Shown here: positions 1 to 7,966 of the stretch, piece after piece
Layout: each line of letters starts with the position of its first letter
How positions within the stretch are numbered: the stretch's first letter is position 1
Assembly (NCBI GenBank): GCA_018239985.1
Contig: JAFEGK010000002.1
Span: 103,966 to 146,052 of the forward strand
Direction of reading: 5' to 3'
Length of the DNA stretch: 42,087 nucleotides
Source of the DNA: Verrucomicrobiota bacterium
Lineage (GTDB): Bacteria > Chlamydiota > Chlamydiia > Chlamydiales > Rhabdochlamydiaceae
Position numbers and translations under genes: made by a program
Notes under the pieces: generated by a model
Database searches by the model: none
What the model saw: the letters and a program-made list of their open reading frames with translations, nothing else
Told to the model about the DNA's origin: nothing

Positions 1-56
1 CCCAAAATTTGAATCGAAAATCGGCTCAAAAGAACCCGCAAATTGGCTGAAACTGA

Positions 57-75
57 GTTTGTGGACAGTCTCTTA
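57..75. repeat. 19-bp direct repeat, copy 1
   Basis: The sequence GTTTGTGGACAGTCTCTTA occurs here and again, identically and in the same orientation, at 1675-1693. The two copies bracket the 117-1457 gene. Bases outside the 19-mer differ at both copies. A 19-base exact match is not expected by chance in a window of this size. It may be an IS end, an insertion-site duplication or a shared regulatory motif; no transposase is present to decide. Confidence 0.7.
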
Positions 76-116
76 TACCCGTTCCGTTTCAAAGGCACCC
101 AAAGAACTTGAACAGA

Positions 117-1457
117 TTACTCCAAAACTAGGGCCCGTTTAGCGGGGCGAGTATTTACTTCAGTATGGTCATCTTCAAACTGTATTTTTTTGTGAACATC
201 ATTCACCCAATTTTGTTGACCATCTGAAAGTCTCGTGGGCTTCCGCTGAATAAGACTAAGGTAAAACTCTTTATCCTTTTCTTTTATCAAACCGCTTTGA
301 TATGCATTTTGAATAGTTTGCGAGTCGGCAAGATTTAAAATCCTTGGGGTTGGCTGCGTGGCAACCCTGACTGGCGTAGCATTGACCTGAAGCCTTTCGA
401 TCATTTTCTTATTAAGCGATGAGAGCCAAGATTGCTGCTTGGGACTGAGAGCATATCTGCCACCTGCTTGAACCATTTGCTCATAAAAACCAAATTCTTT
501 GTCGTCCAAAATATGTTGTTCACGAGCAGCCCGAACAAGACTCATCTGTGCAACGCTATCTTTCTTAAGACGCAGTTGAGCAAGAAGTTGGGCCAATCCC
601 ATTTCAGGAGCGATCGGAGTTGAAACAGAGGTGACAGAGGGCTGTGATGAGACTGGAGAAGAAAGTACAGGTGCTGGAAGTGAGCTCAGGCCTGTGTGAG
701 AGCGTGGATTTATTGAAGGCATCTGTACCGGCATAATCGCCCTTACGGCCGCTGGGGGCAGATTTGTTACTTGTGTGGGTTGAACACTAGCGCGTACTGC
801 CGCTGGTCCACTATTTTGCTGCATAGGGCCCAAGGTAGGAGCGGGAAGTTGAGCCCAGGTCCTAGGGGCAACCTGTTGTACAGCGCCCTGTTGCTTAGAG
901 GCACCTGCTTGGTTAGCAGTATCCCTTTCCCTTTTTTTAGATGCATTAAACTCTTTCATAGCCCTCGAGTTTGCATGCTCGATAATTTTTCTATTCGCAT
1001 TCCGGATAAAGCGCCATTCACTATCATAAAAATTTCGCCTTGTCCAGAGTTGGGAATATTTGTCATATTCTGCTTGAGTTAGAATCTTTTTAGAAATTGC
1101 GTAATCTAAAAGCTCCTGGTTAGCTCTAGCAGATTCATCTTTTTCAATACGTTTTAGTGCATCAAAAACCTTGTGAGTTCCACCGAAATTAATAGCGCCG
1201 GCCTCTTCCTTTTCAAATTTCTTAATGCAGCAATTGCCCACAATAGCAGTCTGGGCGTTTTGCAAATTTACAATGTGGCAAACTTCCCTAATAGGATGGT
1301 GAGTGCAAAGGCAAGTTTGAGAATCTTCTCCAGGGGCCAAATGCTCAACATAGTCAAGTTCCCATTCTCTCAATATTCCTGGATAAGAACCACCCTCGCT
1401 CAGCTCCTCCAAATTTTGGGGAAGTTGCCACCTGCCATAGTCACGTTCTACTTGCAT
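117..1457 (-). CDS. Cys/His-cluster protein with three repeats of about 50 residues, unknown function
   Basis: I do not recognise this as a named gene. The start is placed at 1457 because AAGGAG lies 6 nt before that ATG; an in-frame GTG at 1532 would add 25 residues but has only a weaker GGGAG. In the longer numbering, residues 74-102 hold a Cys/His cluster (CLCTHH, VCHIVN, VGNCCIKKF) of the type remembered from phage and giant-virus proteins, probably a metal-binding fold. Residues about 205-310 are a low-complexity Pro/Gln/Ser/Ala linker. Three related helical units follow the pattern 'hydrophobic, Lys/Asp-Glu, Phe-Tyr, ..., Leu-Ser-x-x-Gln-x-x-Trp, ..., Lys-Lys-Ile/Met': one before the linker (about 141-187, without the Leu-Ser-x-x-Gln part) and two after it (about 332-380 and 400-451). 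The last two are clearly alike (LSPKQQSWL and LSDGQQNWV). The C-terminus is basic (RPAKR). The gene lies between direct repeats, which suggests it arrived as a cassette. Confidence 0.7.
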   Translation of the reverse strand: MQVERDYGRWQLPQNLEELSEGGSYPGILREWELDYVEHLAPGEDSQTCLCTHHPIREVCHIVNLQNAQTAIVGNCCIKKFEKEEAGAINFGGTHKVFDALKRIEKDESARANQELLDYAISKKILTQAEYDKYSQLWTRRNFYDSEWRFIRNANRKIIEHANSRAMKEFNASKKRERDTANQAGASKQQGAVQQVAPRTWAQLPAPTLGPMQQNSGPAAVRASVQPTQVTNLPPAAVRAIMPVQMPSINPRSHTGLSSLPAPVLSSPVSSQPSVTSVSTPIAPEMGLAQLLAQLRLKKDSVAQMSLVRAAREQHILDDKEFGFYEQMVQAGGRYALSPKQQSWLSSLNKKMIERLQVNATPVRVATQPTPRILNLADSQTIQNAYQSGLIKEKDKEFYLSLIQRKPTRLSDGQQNWVNDVHKKIQFEDDHTEVNTRPAKRALVLE

Positions 1458-1674
1458 AAAATCTCCTTTTAAAAATTTTTTGGATGCATTATCAGCCTGA
1501 ATTTTTTTTGAGTCAACTTCTTTTAAACCCACTCAAAGCGCTCCCAGAAAGTATTTGAACTCTATTTCTTCACGAAAGATGATGGTAGAGGAATCCTGGT
1601 AGGCCTCATTGCCGGGTTATTAAGCAGAGGCTGTCTGGCTGTTCCCTTTTCGGACAAGGTAGGTGACAATTTGG

Positions 1675-1693
1675 GTTTGTGGACAGTCTCTTA
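1675..1693. repeat. 19-bp direct repeat, copy 2
   Basis: Identical to 57-75. This copy lies about 30 bp before the NfeD-like gene and contains a TTGTGG that could serve as a poor -35 element, so a regulatory role cannot be excluded. Confidence 0.7.
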
Positions 1694-1723
1694 GAGTGAT
1701 TTTTAATCTTGCATTAAATCAAA

Positions 1724-2353
1724 ATGCGTATCATCATTATTCCAATTATGTTTTATTTTATCAATTACTTTAGAGATCTGATCGAATTGGGTTCATTTTT
1801 TTGGTTCTGCGCCCTTGCCGGCTCTGGAATGTTTCTTATTCAATTCATAATTAACATTTTTGGTATTACCGATAATAATAGCTTTGGTTCCAGTGAAGTT
1901 CTTGCCGATCATGGTCTCGACTCAGGGAATAACTTAGCTGATATCAGAAAATTTAAGTGGCTATCCCTGCAAGCAATCACTGGTTTTTTGATGATGTTTG
2001 GATGGACCGCCATCACGTGCCAAAAGGAATTTGAACTCCAGATCATTGCTACAATTGGGATATCCGTTGCTGCGGGCATATTCGCAGCCCTCGTTATTCG
2101 CTCTATTTTTAAGTTAGCAAAAATGCTTAGCAGTTCTGGGAGCATCTATAAAATTGAAGATGCGATTGGGAAAGAGGCCTATGTTTATCAACAGATCCCT
2201 AAAGGAGGGATGGGCAAAATTTCGATCTCATTGAACCATTTAACACATGAAATTGACGCCATTTCTAATCATCCTGAAGACTTGCATTCGTTTATGCGGG
2301 TAAAAGTTATTGAAAAAAGAGATTGCAGTACAGTTGTCGTTACACCATTATAA
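1724..2353 (+). CDS. NfeD-like membrane protein
   Basis: The protein has 209 residues with three hydrophobic segments (about 20-45, 75-97 and 101-124) and a C-terminal domain (about 143-209). That domain carries the Gly-Lys-Glu-Ala...Pro-Lys-Gly-Gly-x-Gly-Lys-Ile-Ser pattern of the NfeD OB-fold. NfeD-like proteins are membrane partners of flotillins and usually sit directly upstream of them. Here a flotillin gene starts 9 bp after the stop, so the two are almost certainly one operon. The role in this family is organisation of membrane microdomains; in bacteria such as Bacillus the pair is YuaF/YuaG. The start has no clear ribosome site, and a Met at residue 9 is an alternative. The length is slightly above the usual 150-200 residues because of a longer loop between the first two membrane helices. 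Confidence 0.75.
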   Translation: MRIIIIPIMFYFINYFRDLIELGSFFWFCALAGSGMFLIQFIINIFGITDNNSFGSSEVLADHGLDSGNNLADIRKFKWLSLQAITGFLMMFGWTAITCQKEFELQIIATIGISVAAGIFAALVIRSIFKLAKMLSSSGSIYKIEDAIGKEAYVYQQIPKGGMGKISISLNHLTHEIDAISNHPEDLHSFMRVKVIEKRDCSTVVVTPL

Positions 2354-2362
2354 AGGGGGTTT

Positions 2363-3724
2363 ATGTTTAACATTTCTTATTTATCCATTACAGTAGCCGG
2401 TTTTCTTTTGTTCCTCTTCTCCACAATATTTTTCCTCGCGAAACTGTATCGTCGATGCCCCTCGAACAAGGTCTTGGTAGTTTACGGCCGCGTTGCAGGC
2501 AGCAAGACTGTCCAGTGCTATCATGGGGGAGGAACATTCGTATGGCCCCTAATTCAAGGCTATGCCTTCTTAGACTTAACGCCCCGCACTATCCATATTC
2601 CATTAAAAGGGGCCCTCTCACATCAGAACATCCGAGTGAACGTCCCAAGCACTTTTACAGTCGCAGTTGGACTAACCCCTGATGTGATGAACAATGCTGC
2701 TGTAAGGATGTTAGACCTAGGCCATAAGGAAATTGAATTGATGGCCACAGAAATAATCATAGGTCAACTTCGTTTGACTGTAGCTTCACTACGGATTGAA
2801 GAGATTAACCAAGATAGAGAGCGGTTTTTAGATGCTATTAAAAAAAATATCGAGCCCGAACTGCATAAGATTGGATTGACCTTGTTGAATGTAAACATCA
2901 CAGATATAACCGATGAGTCAAATTATATTGAAAGTATTGGGATGAAAGCCTCATCTATGGCCGTAAATCAGGCTAAAGTCGATGTGGCAGAGCAAGAAAA
3001 ACAAGGGGATATCGGAAAGTCATTAGCGGAAAGAGATCGCAGAGTATCTGTAGCGTCATATAATGCTGAAGCAATCAAAGGAGAAAATGAATCGAAAGCT
3101 CAAATGGCCTTAACAAATGCTCTTTTGGCAGAAAAGGAAGCAGAAGCAGCGCAGCGCAGTCAAATTGCTAAGCAAAATGCAGAAGCAATGATACAAAAGG
3201 CACGAGCCCTTGCGCAGGCCCAGCTATTAGAAGCTGAGCAGATTGTTCCTCAGGAGATCAAGAAACGGCAAATGCAAATAGATGCCGAAGCAGAAGCTCA
3301 GAGCAAAATTATCGTAGCTCGTGGTGAAGCCGAAGCAATCCTGTCAATTAGGCAAGCCGAAGCAGAGGGGATCCAGAAGCTATTAGATGCCAAAGCAACA
3401 GGCTATAAACAGCTATTCGATGCTTGCGGAGAAGATGCTAAGAATGCAGCAACAATGTTGCTCATCGAAAAACTTGAAGAGATTGTGAAGTTGCAGGTAG
3501 AAGCGATTAAAAACATCAAAATTGATAAGATTACGGTCTGGGACAGTGGTGGTGCAGATGGAAAGGGGTCATCAACTTCAAACTTCATCAGCCAATTTAC
3601 AAAGTCGCTACCAGCCCTCCATGATGTTGCTTCTCTTGCCGGGCTAGAGCTCCCACAATATCTTGGAAAAATTAGCAAGGATTCATCAAACGAGTTGAGT
3701 GGCAAATTTACTGCTGACATTTGA
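2363..3724 (+). CDS. Flotillin-family (SPFH/band 7) membrane protein
   Basis: Of the 453 residues, 6-26 form one N-terminal hydrophobic anchor. An SPFH/PHB domain follows (about 30-200, with the GGGTFVWP segment common in flotillins). A long Ala/Glu/Lys/Gln-rich coiled coil (about 200-350) contains repeated Glu-Ala pairs, and the tail is Gly/Ser-rich. This is the usual flotillin architecture (FloT/YuaG group). Flotillins oligomerise on the inner face of the membrane and scaffold membrane microdomains. AAGGGGG lies 6 nt before the ATG, and the gene is coupled to the NfeD-like gene 9 bp upstream. Confidence in the family is high. What it scaffolds in this organism, including whether it acts at the inclusion membrane, cannot be read from the sequence. 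Confidence 0.88.
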   Translation: MFNISYLSITVAGFLLFLFSTIFFLAKLYRRCPSNKVLVVYGRVAGSKTVQCYHGGGTFVWPLIQGYAFLDLTPRTIHIPLKGALSHQNIRVNVPSTFTVAVGLTPDVMNNAAVRMLDLGHKEIELMATEIIIGQLRLTVASLRIEEINQDRERFLDAIKKNIEPELHKIGLTLLNVNITDITDESNYIESIGMKASSMAVNQAKVDVAEQEKQGDIGKSLAERDRRVSVASYNAEAIKGENESKAQMALTNALLAEKEAEAAQRSQIAKQNAEAMIQKARALAQAQLLEAEQIVPQEIKKRQMQIDAEAEAQSKIIVARGEAEAILSIRQAEAEGIQKLLDAKATGYKQLFDACGEDAKNAATMLLIEKLEEIVKLQVEAIKNIKIDKITVWDSGGADGKGSSTSNFISQFTKSLPALHDVASLAGLELPQYLGKISKDSSNELSGKFTADI

Positions 3725-3748
3725 AAGTTGGAGAATTTGTCCTGGAGG

Positions 3749-3788
3749 CGCCCTGAATTTGGCATCTTTCTTGCACAAGTTCAGGGCG
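3749..3788. terminator. Hairpin between convergent flotillin and sulfatase genes
   Basis: CGCCCTGAA at 3749-3757 pairs perfectly with TTCAGGGCG at 3780-3788 across a 22-nt loop. The hairpin sits between the flotillin stop (3724) and the sulfatase stop (3801), where a shared terminator is expected. There is no strong T tract directly after the stem on either strand, so it may act as a 3'-end stabiliser instead. Confidence 0.45.
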
Positions 3789-3800
3789 TGAAAAACGGCA

Positions 3801-5366
3801 CTAATTGCCTTGGTTTTTTTGCATCATCTCAAGGACTTGATCGATTGAAAAACTCGCGGCTTTTTGGCGAGGAGGAAACTCCTGAAATGTAGCCAGGAAT
3901 TTTGCCACATATTGTTGAGCGGGAACGAGGAGAAAGGCGCGGTTTAAGAGCTCGTCATAGTAGGTATTAGAGGTGATATCGGCACGCTCGTAGGGATCCA
4001 TCCGGAGGTTAAAGATCTTGGGTACTCGCAATTTGACCAAAGGCTCAGACCAAACTTGCAGAGTTCCTGTTGCTCTTTGTTCGGCGAAGACAAATTTCCA
4101 GTTATCATACCGAAGCCCAGTCAGGTCGCCATCATCGGAAAAATAGAAGAATTCTTCACGTGGACTTTTCTTGTCTTGTCCTTTAAAAAAGGGAAGATAA
4201 TTGTAACCATCGAGATGCACTTTAAATTCTTTCTTGCCAACTTTATATCCCTTTAATAATTTCTCTTTTATGTTGGGGTCACCTACCGCTGCTAAGAGAG
4301 TCGGGAGCCAATCCAAATGGGCTGTGATCGCGTTAGAAACCGAGCCAGCTTTGATTTTTCCGGGCCATCTGACCATCGCGGGCACTCGATACGCTCCTTC
4401 CCAATTCGAGTTTTTTTCATTACGGAATGGAGTCATCCCAGCATCTGGCCAGGAGTTCATATGTGGGCCGTTATCTGTAGTGTAAATGACGATGGTGTCG
4501 TTTGCGATTCCCAGGTCGTCGAGCTTTTTGAGGACTGTGCCGACGTTTTTGTCATGGTCGATCATCACATCTGCGTAAGGGCCGAGCCATCTTCCAGCTT
4601 GACCGACGCTCTCGGGTTTTGGGTGTGTTCGGAAGTGCATGTGGGTAAAATTGATCCAAACAAAAAATGGTTTATTGGCTTTATGTTGATTTTCGATGTA
4701 CTCGATCGAGCGGGCAGCAACGTCGTCGTCGATCGTTTCCATCCGTTTTTTTGTCAGAGGACCCGTGTCTTCGATTCTTTGAGTCCCATCCGGGTTAGCA
4801 AAGCTATGGAGCACTCCTCGAGGGCCATATTTTTTGCGGAAGCCTGGAAAATCAGACTCTTTTGGATAGTCTGGATGTTCTGGCTCTTCCTCGGCATTAA
4901 GATGATAGAGGTTGCCGTAGAATTCATCAAATCCATGAGCAGTGGGCAAATGCTCATCTTTATCGCCAAAGTGGTTTTTCCCAAACTGGGCTGTAGCATA
5001 GCCATGTGGTTTTAAAAGTTCTGCAATAGTCGGATCTTCATCTCTAAAGCCTAGTTCGGCACCTGGAAGGCCCACTTTGCTTAAGCCAGTTCGAAACACG
5101 CTTTGACCTGTGATGAAAGCGGCCCTCCCAGCTGTGCAGCTCTGTTCTGCATAATAATCTGTAAAAATCATTCCCTCTTGAGCGATTCTGTCGATATTCG
5201 GTGTCCGATAACCCATTAACCCTTTAGAATAAATACTGAGATTGGTTTGCCCGATGTCATCGCCGAAGATGACGACAATATTCGGCTTCTTCCCGTTCCC
5301 GCTAGCTGCAAACAGACCGGTTGCTACAATTGAGAGCAAAGTTAAATAGCTGAGAAATTTGGACAT
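3801..5366 (-). CDS. Secreted arylsulfatase (sulfatase/alkaline-phosphatase superfamily)
   Basis: The start is set at 5366, where AAGGAG lies 7 nt upstream; a frame start at 5414 would add 16 residues before the signal peptide. The 521-residue product begins with a Sec signal peptide (MSKFLSYLTLLSIVATGLFAAS). Metal ligands are visible in GDD near residue 36 and in the later TTDNGPH segment. The active-site signature is SCTAGRAAFITG. Its Cys (residue 77) is the one converted to formylglycine in sulfatases, within a C-x-A-x-R form of the C-x-P-x-R motif. The enzyme should hydrolyse a sulfate ester in the periplasm or outside the cell; the substrate cannot be inferred. A formylglycine-generating enzyme would be needed from elsewhere in the genome. 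The gene is single and convergent with the flotillin operon. Confidence 0.9.
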   Translation of the reverse strand: MSKFLSYLTLLSIVATGLFAASGNGKKPNIVVIFGDDIGQTNLSIYSKGLMGYRTPNIDRIAQEGMIFTDYYAEQSCTAGRAAFITGQSVFRTGLSKVGLPGAELGFRDEDPTIAELLKPHGYATAQFGKNHFGDKDEHLPTAHGFDEFYGNLYHLNAEEEPEHPDYPKESDFPGFRKKYGPRGVLHSFANPDGTQRIEDTGPLTKKRMETIDDDVAARSIEYIENQHKANKPFFVWINFTHMHFRTHPKPESVGQAGRWLGPYADVMIDHDKNVGTVLKKLDDLGIANDTIVIYTTDNGPHMNSWPDAGMTPFRNEKNSNWEGAYRVPAMVRWPGKIKAGSVSNAITAHLDWLPTLLAAVGDPNIKEKLLKGYKVGKKEFKVHLDGYNYLPFFKGQDKKSPREEFFYFSDDGDLTGLRYDNWKFVFAEQRATGTLQVWSEPLVKLRVPKIFNLRMDPYERADITSNTYYDELLNRAFLLVPAQQYVAKFLATFQEFPPRQKAASFSIDQVLEMMQKNQGN

Positions 5367-5467
5367 GAGTTGTCTCCTTTTTTTGACCTTAACTATTAAA
5401 AAAGATGTTGTCAAAGCTGGAAGTGATGGAATCTACTGTATTTGAAACGGAAGCACTATATATATCT

Positions 5468-5608
5468 TTAGGAAAGATGCTCGCCTAGGAGCCCTGAGAG
5501 CTTCATCATGTCGATCGGCTTTTTGCCGATCACTTTGGCGAGTTTGGCATCAGGGTTGATGATCCGCTTGTTCTTCGGATCTTGCAGCTCGTGCTTTTTA
5601 TTTGACAT
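5468..5608 (-). pseudogene. Duplicated topA 3' end: 46-codon SWIB half-domain frame
   Basis: Bases 5469-5599 are identical, over 131 bp, to 18002-18132, the 3' end of topA. The copy lies on the same strand as topA and keeps the reading frame. Three new codons (Met-Ser-Asn) precede Lys-Lys-His-Glu-Leu-Gln, and the frame ends with TAA instead of topA's TAG. The result is an intact 46-codon frame containing only the second half of a SWIB domain. The first half (about 30 residues including HVWDYI) is absent and is not encoded upstream. The ribosome site is poor (GGAAAAAA). It is most likely a recent fragment duplication without function. Because the frame is open and has its own ATG, a short SWIB-like peptide cannot be ruled out. 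Chlamydiae also carry free-standing SWIB proteins, so gene conversion from such a gene is another possible origin. Confidence 0.8.
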
Positions 5609-5821
5609 TTTTTTCCATTATGATAGCCTTCTCGAAAAGTTAAGGAGGTATTGCACAACTCAATTTATTACCAGCAGCAATTATATATCTGCGAAACCCA
5701 CACTTACCAGAATTATCTAAATAGAGGTGTTTTCTATGGCTTTATCTAAGTGGTTATAATTTAAAATGATTAATCTTTAATTCCCTCGTAAAATTGCATA
5801 ATGATAGGAAAGTTGCTTAAC

Positions 5822-7966
5822 ATGAAAAATGCTCAAGGAAAATTGAAACAAATTACTCATCTAGCAGTGCTTACTTCTGGGATTCCATTTTTCGTGTTTC
5901 CTGAATCTGCTTTCACCCAAACGAATTATCGTACTCAAACTATTGCATCGACGAAATTGCAACAAAATTTTAAAGAAAAAGCAAGATACCATCTTGTTTC
6001 TTATGATGAAACGTTAAACCTCTTAGAAGAAATTGAATCGGGGCAGGCTGAAAAGAAATATCATGAGAAAGATTTAAAGAAAATTAATGAGTATCTTGTC
6101 TATTTAGCTGAACAAGGAATGCTCCCGGAGTTCTATGGGACTCTTGCATTGAACTGTGATATTAAGGATTTACTTTCTGATGAACTGGAATACGAATTTG
6201 CACTTGGAAATGAAGATGTTTATTCAATTCTTCCTGCAGTTAATCAGGATCAAATGGGGATCTTTCTTTGCAAAAGCAAAATAAGCAAAAAATGGAAAAA
6301 AACTAAAAAATTCCTCAAAAAGCATAAAAAGGTAATCATTATCGGCGCGGTAGTCGTTGTGGCTGTAGCAGCTGTAGTAATAGCGGTTATGGCCGTTCCT
6401 GCATCAGCAGCAGCAGCGGGGGCTGGGGCTGCGGGAACCGTTGCTGCTATGGCTTCAAAGGATAACCAGGTCCAATCGAATAACGAAGTGGATGAACGTC
6501 CGAATTTACCGCCAATAGAAATAAATTTTAACGAAGCCCCCTTTTTTAAAGCTGAACTAGACAGTCAAGTTTTCTCATTCAAAGAAAGGCTGCATGCTGA
6601 GGAATCTTTTCAAATCCCTCAATTCTCTCAAATGCATGAGAATCTATCATGGGAAGAAACTGGTCGAATATTAGGACCTCTTTTTGCGCATGAAAGCGTT
6701 CTGGAGTTTCAGTGTAAGACTTCAAATGATCATCGATTATCTGAGGAAATTCGGTCGATAAGATTTGAAAACTCACTTCTCCCGGTAGAAAATGGCTTTA
6801 TAAACTCCGAGATTAATCACCAAGAGATTGATCGTGTGTTTTCCACTGATTATGCTATTTTCTTTTCCGATCCAAGCAAGGAAGTAGATCTAAATGTAAT
6901 ATCGCATCATTTGCTCGGGGAGCAAGCTCTAAGATCTGGGTATTATAAGCAAGCAGTTAAAGATCTTGGAAAAGTGATTGAAATGAATCCGTCCGCCCCT
7001 ATTCCCTTTCTCAAGAGAGGAATGGCCTACTTTGGTTTAGGGCAATATGAGCTTTCTATTGAAGACTACAAACAGTTTGCTTCTCAATCGCAACGCAAAA
7101 ACATAGATCCATTATCTGTTTACGAATTTAGCTTAGGTTTTGCAAAAGGATTGCCAAGGGGAGTTTACGAATCGGGGGAAGGCCTTATCCTTTTTATGGT
7201 CGATTTTGTAAAACATCCAATCAATACATCTGGACAAATCATCGATTCATTTTCGACCTTAGTTGACCTAGTTCACAAGGACGAATGGGGCTTTGTTGCT
7301 GAGGCGTTATCCCCAGAGATTTACCAACTCGTGACTGAGTGGGACGCTCTTACGACAGATAAGAAGGGAGAACTAAGTGGATATGCTATAGGGAAACATG
7401 GAGCGGATATTCTTGCTCCAGGTGCTATTGCCAAAGTTGCCAGTAAAAGTTTAAAAAGTGCTCAAGAACTTGCTGCAGTATGTAAAAATCTTCAAATCGC
7501 TCAAGAAACCCTAGTCCTTGAGACGGCTGCAGGGATCGAAAATACAGTCAAAATTGCAGAAATTATTCAAAATAAAACTTTAGCAATGGCTGAGAAATTA
7601 GGATTCAATGCGCATGAAATTGCTCAGCTCGAAAATATTGGAAAGATAGAAGGGAGCGTTAGTAATATTGCGAAAAGTATTCCAAATGCCACTAAGGATA
7701 TAAACTTCGCAAATCATGCTTTACAAAGAGCGGTTGAAAGAGGAATTTCACGAGAATCTATTTTAGACGCTCTTGCATCGCCATTAAAGATCGAAGAGGT
7801 TAAAATTGATAAACTTGGAAGGCCTAGCCAACGTTTTATAGGGCAGAAAGCAGAAGTAGTGATTAACCCAGAAACCCAACAAGTTGTTTCTGTAAATCCC
7901 ACTTCGACAAAGAAGTTCGAAAAATTAAATAATGAGATTAATAATGTTAAAAATAGAGTTAAGTAG
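5822..7966 (+). CDS. Large TPR protein with C-terminal toxin-like domain (polymorphic-toxin candidate)
   Basis: The start is taken at 5822, with AGGAAAG upstream and a signal-peptide-like N-terminus; an in-frame ATG at 5801 adds 7 residues. Numbered from 5801, a hydrophobic stretch spans 19-33. A Lys-rich run (163-177) is followed by a strong membrane segment (178-200), and Ala/Gly runs on to 217. Two TPR units lie at about 367-430. A helical region (about 440-600, with GKHGADILAPGAIAK) resembles pre-toxin segments. The C-terminal 85 residues read HALQRAVERGIS, then a basic strand region, then VVINPETQQVVSVNP. That order (a His helix, an R-x-x-E-R-G-I-S turn, paired strands ending in a V-V-x-N-P motif) is what I remember of DUF4258/BECR-fold RNase toxins. 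A small gene overlaps the 3' end, as in toxin-immunity pairs. No secretion system is visible here. The toxin call is inference; the layout is directly seen. Confidence 0.65.
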   Translation: MKNAQGKLKQITHLAVLTSGIPFFVFPESAFTQTNYRTQTIASTKLQQNFKEKARYHLVSYDETLNLLEEIESGQAEKKYHEKDLKKINEYLVYLAEQGMLPEFYGTLALNCDIKDLLSDELEYEFALGNEDVYSILPAVNQDQMGIFLCKSKISKKWKKTKKFLKKHKKVIIIGAVVVVAVAAVVIAVMAVPASAAAAGAGAAGTVAAMASKDNQVQSNNEVDERPNLPPIEINFNEAPFFKAELDSQVFSFKERLHAEESFQIPQFSQMHENLSWEETGRILGPLFAHESVLEFQCKTSNDHRLSEEIRSIRFENSLLPVENGFINSEINHQEIDRVFSTDYAIFFSDPSKEVDLNVISHHLLGEQALRSGYYKQAVKDLGKVIEMNPSAPIPFLKRGMAYFGLGQYELSIEDYKQFASQSQRKNIDPLSVYEFSLGFAKGLPRGVYESGEGLILFMVDFVKHPINTSGQIIDSFSTLVDLVHKDEWGFVAEALSPEIYQLVTEWDALTTDKKGELSGYAIGKHGADILAPGAIAKVASKSLKSAQELAAVCKNLQIAQETLVLETAAGIENTVKIAEIIQNKTLAMAEKLGFNAHEIAQLENIGKIEGSVSNIAKSIPNATKDINFANHALQRAVERGISRESILDALASPLKIEEVKIDKLGRPSQRFIGQKAEVVINPETQQVVSVNPTSTKKFEKLNNEINNVKNRVK

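Noticed and set aside
4317-5015. 232-codon frame on the + strand
   Set aside because: It is the complement of the sulfatase gene, with no ribosome site and no family resemblance.
82-5452. 12-bp inverted match TTCCGTTTCAAA (82-93) / TTTGAAACGGAA (5441-5452), considered as ends of a 5.4-kb element
   Set aside because: Exact 12-base matches are expected many times in a window of this size, and the flanks do not extend the match.
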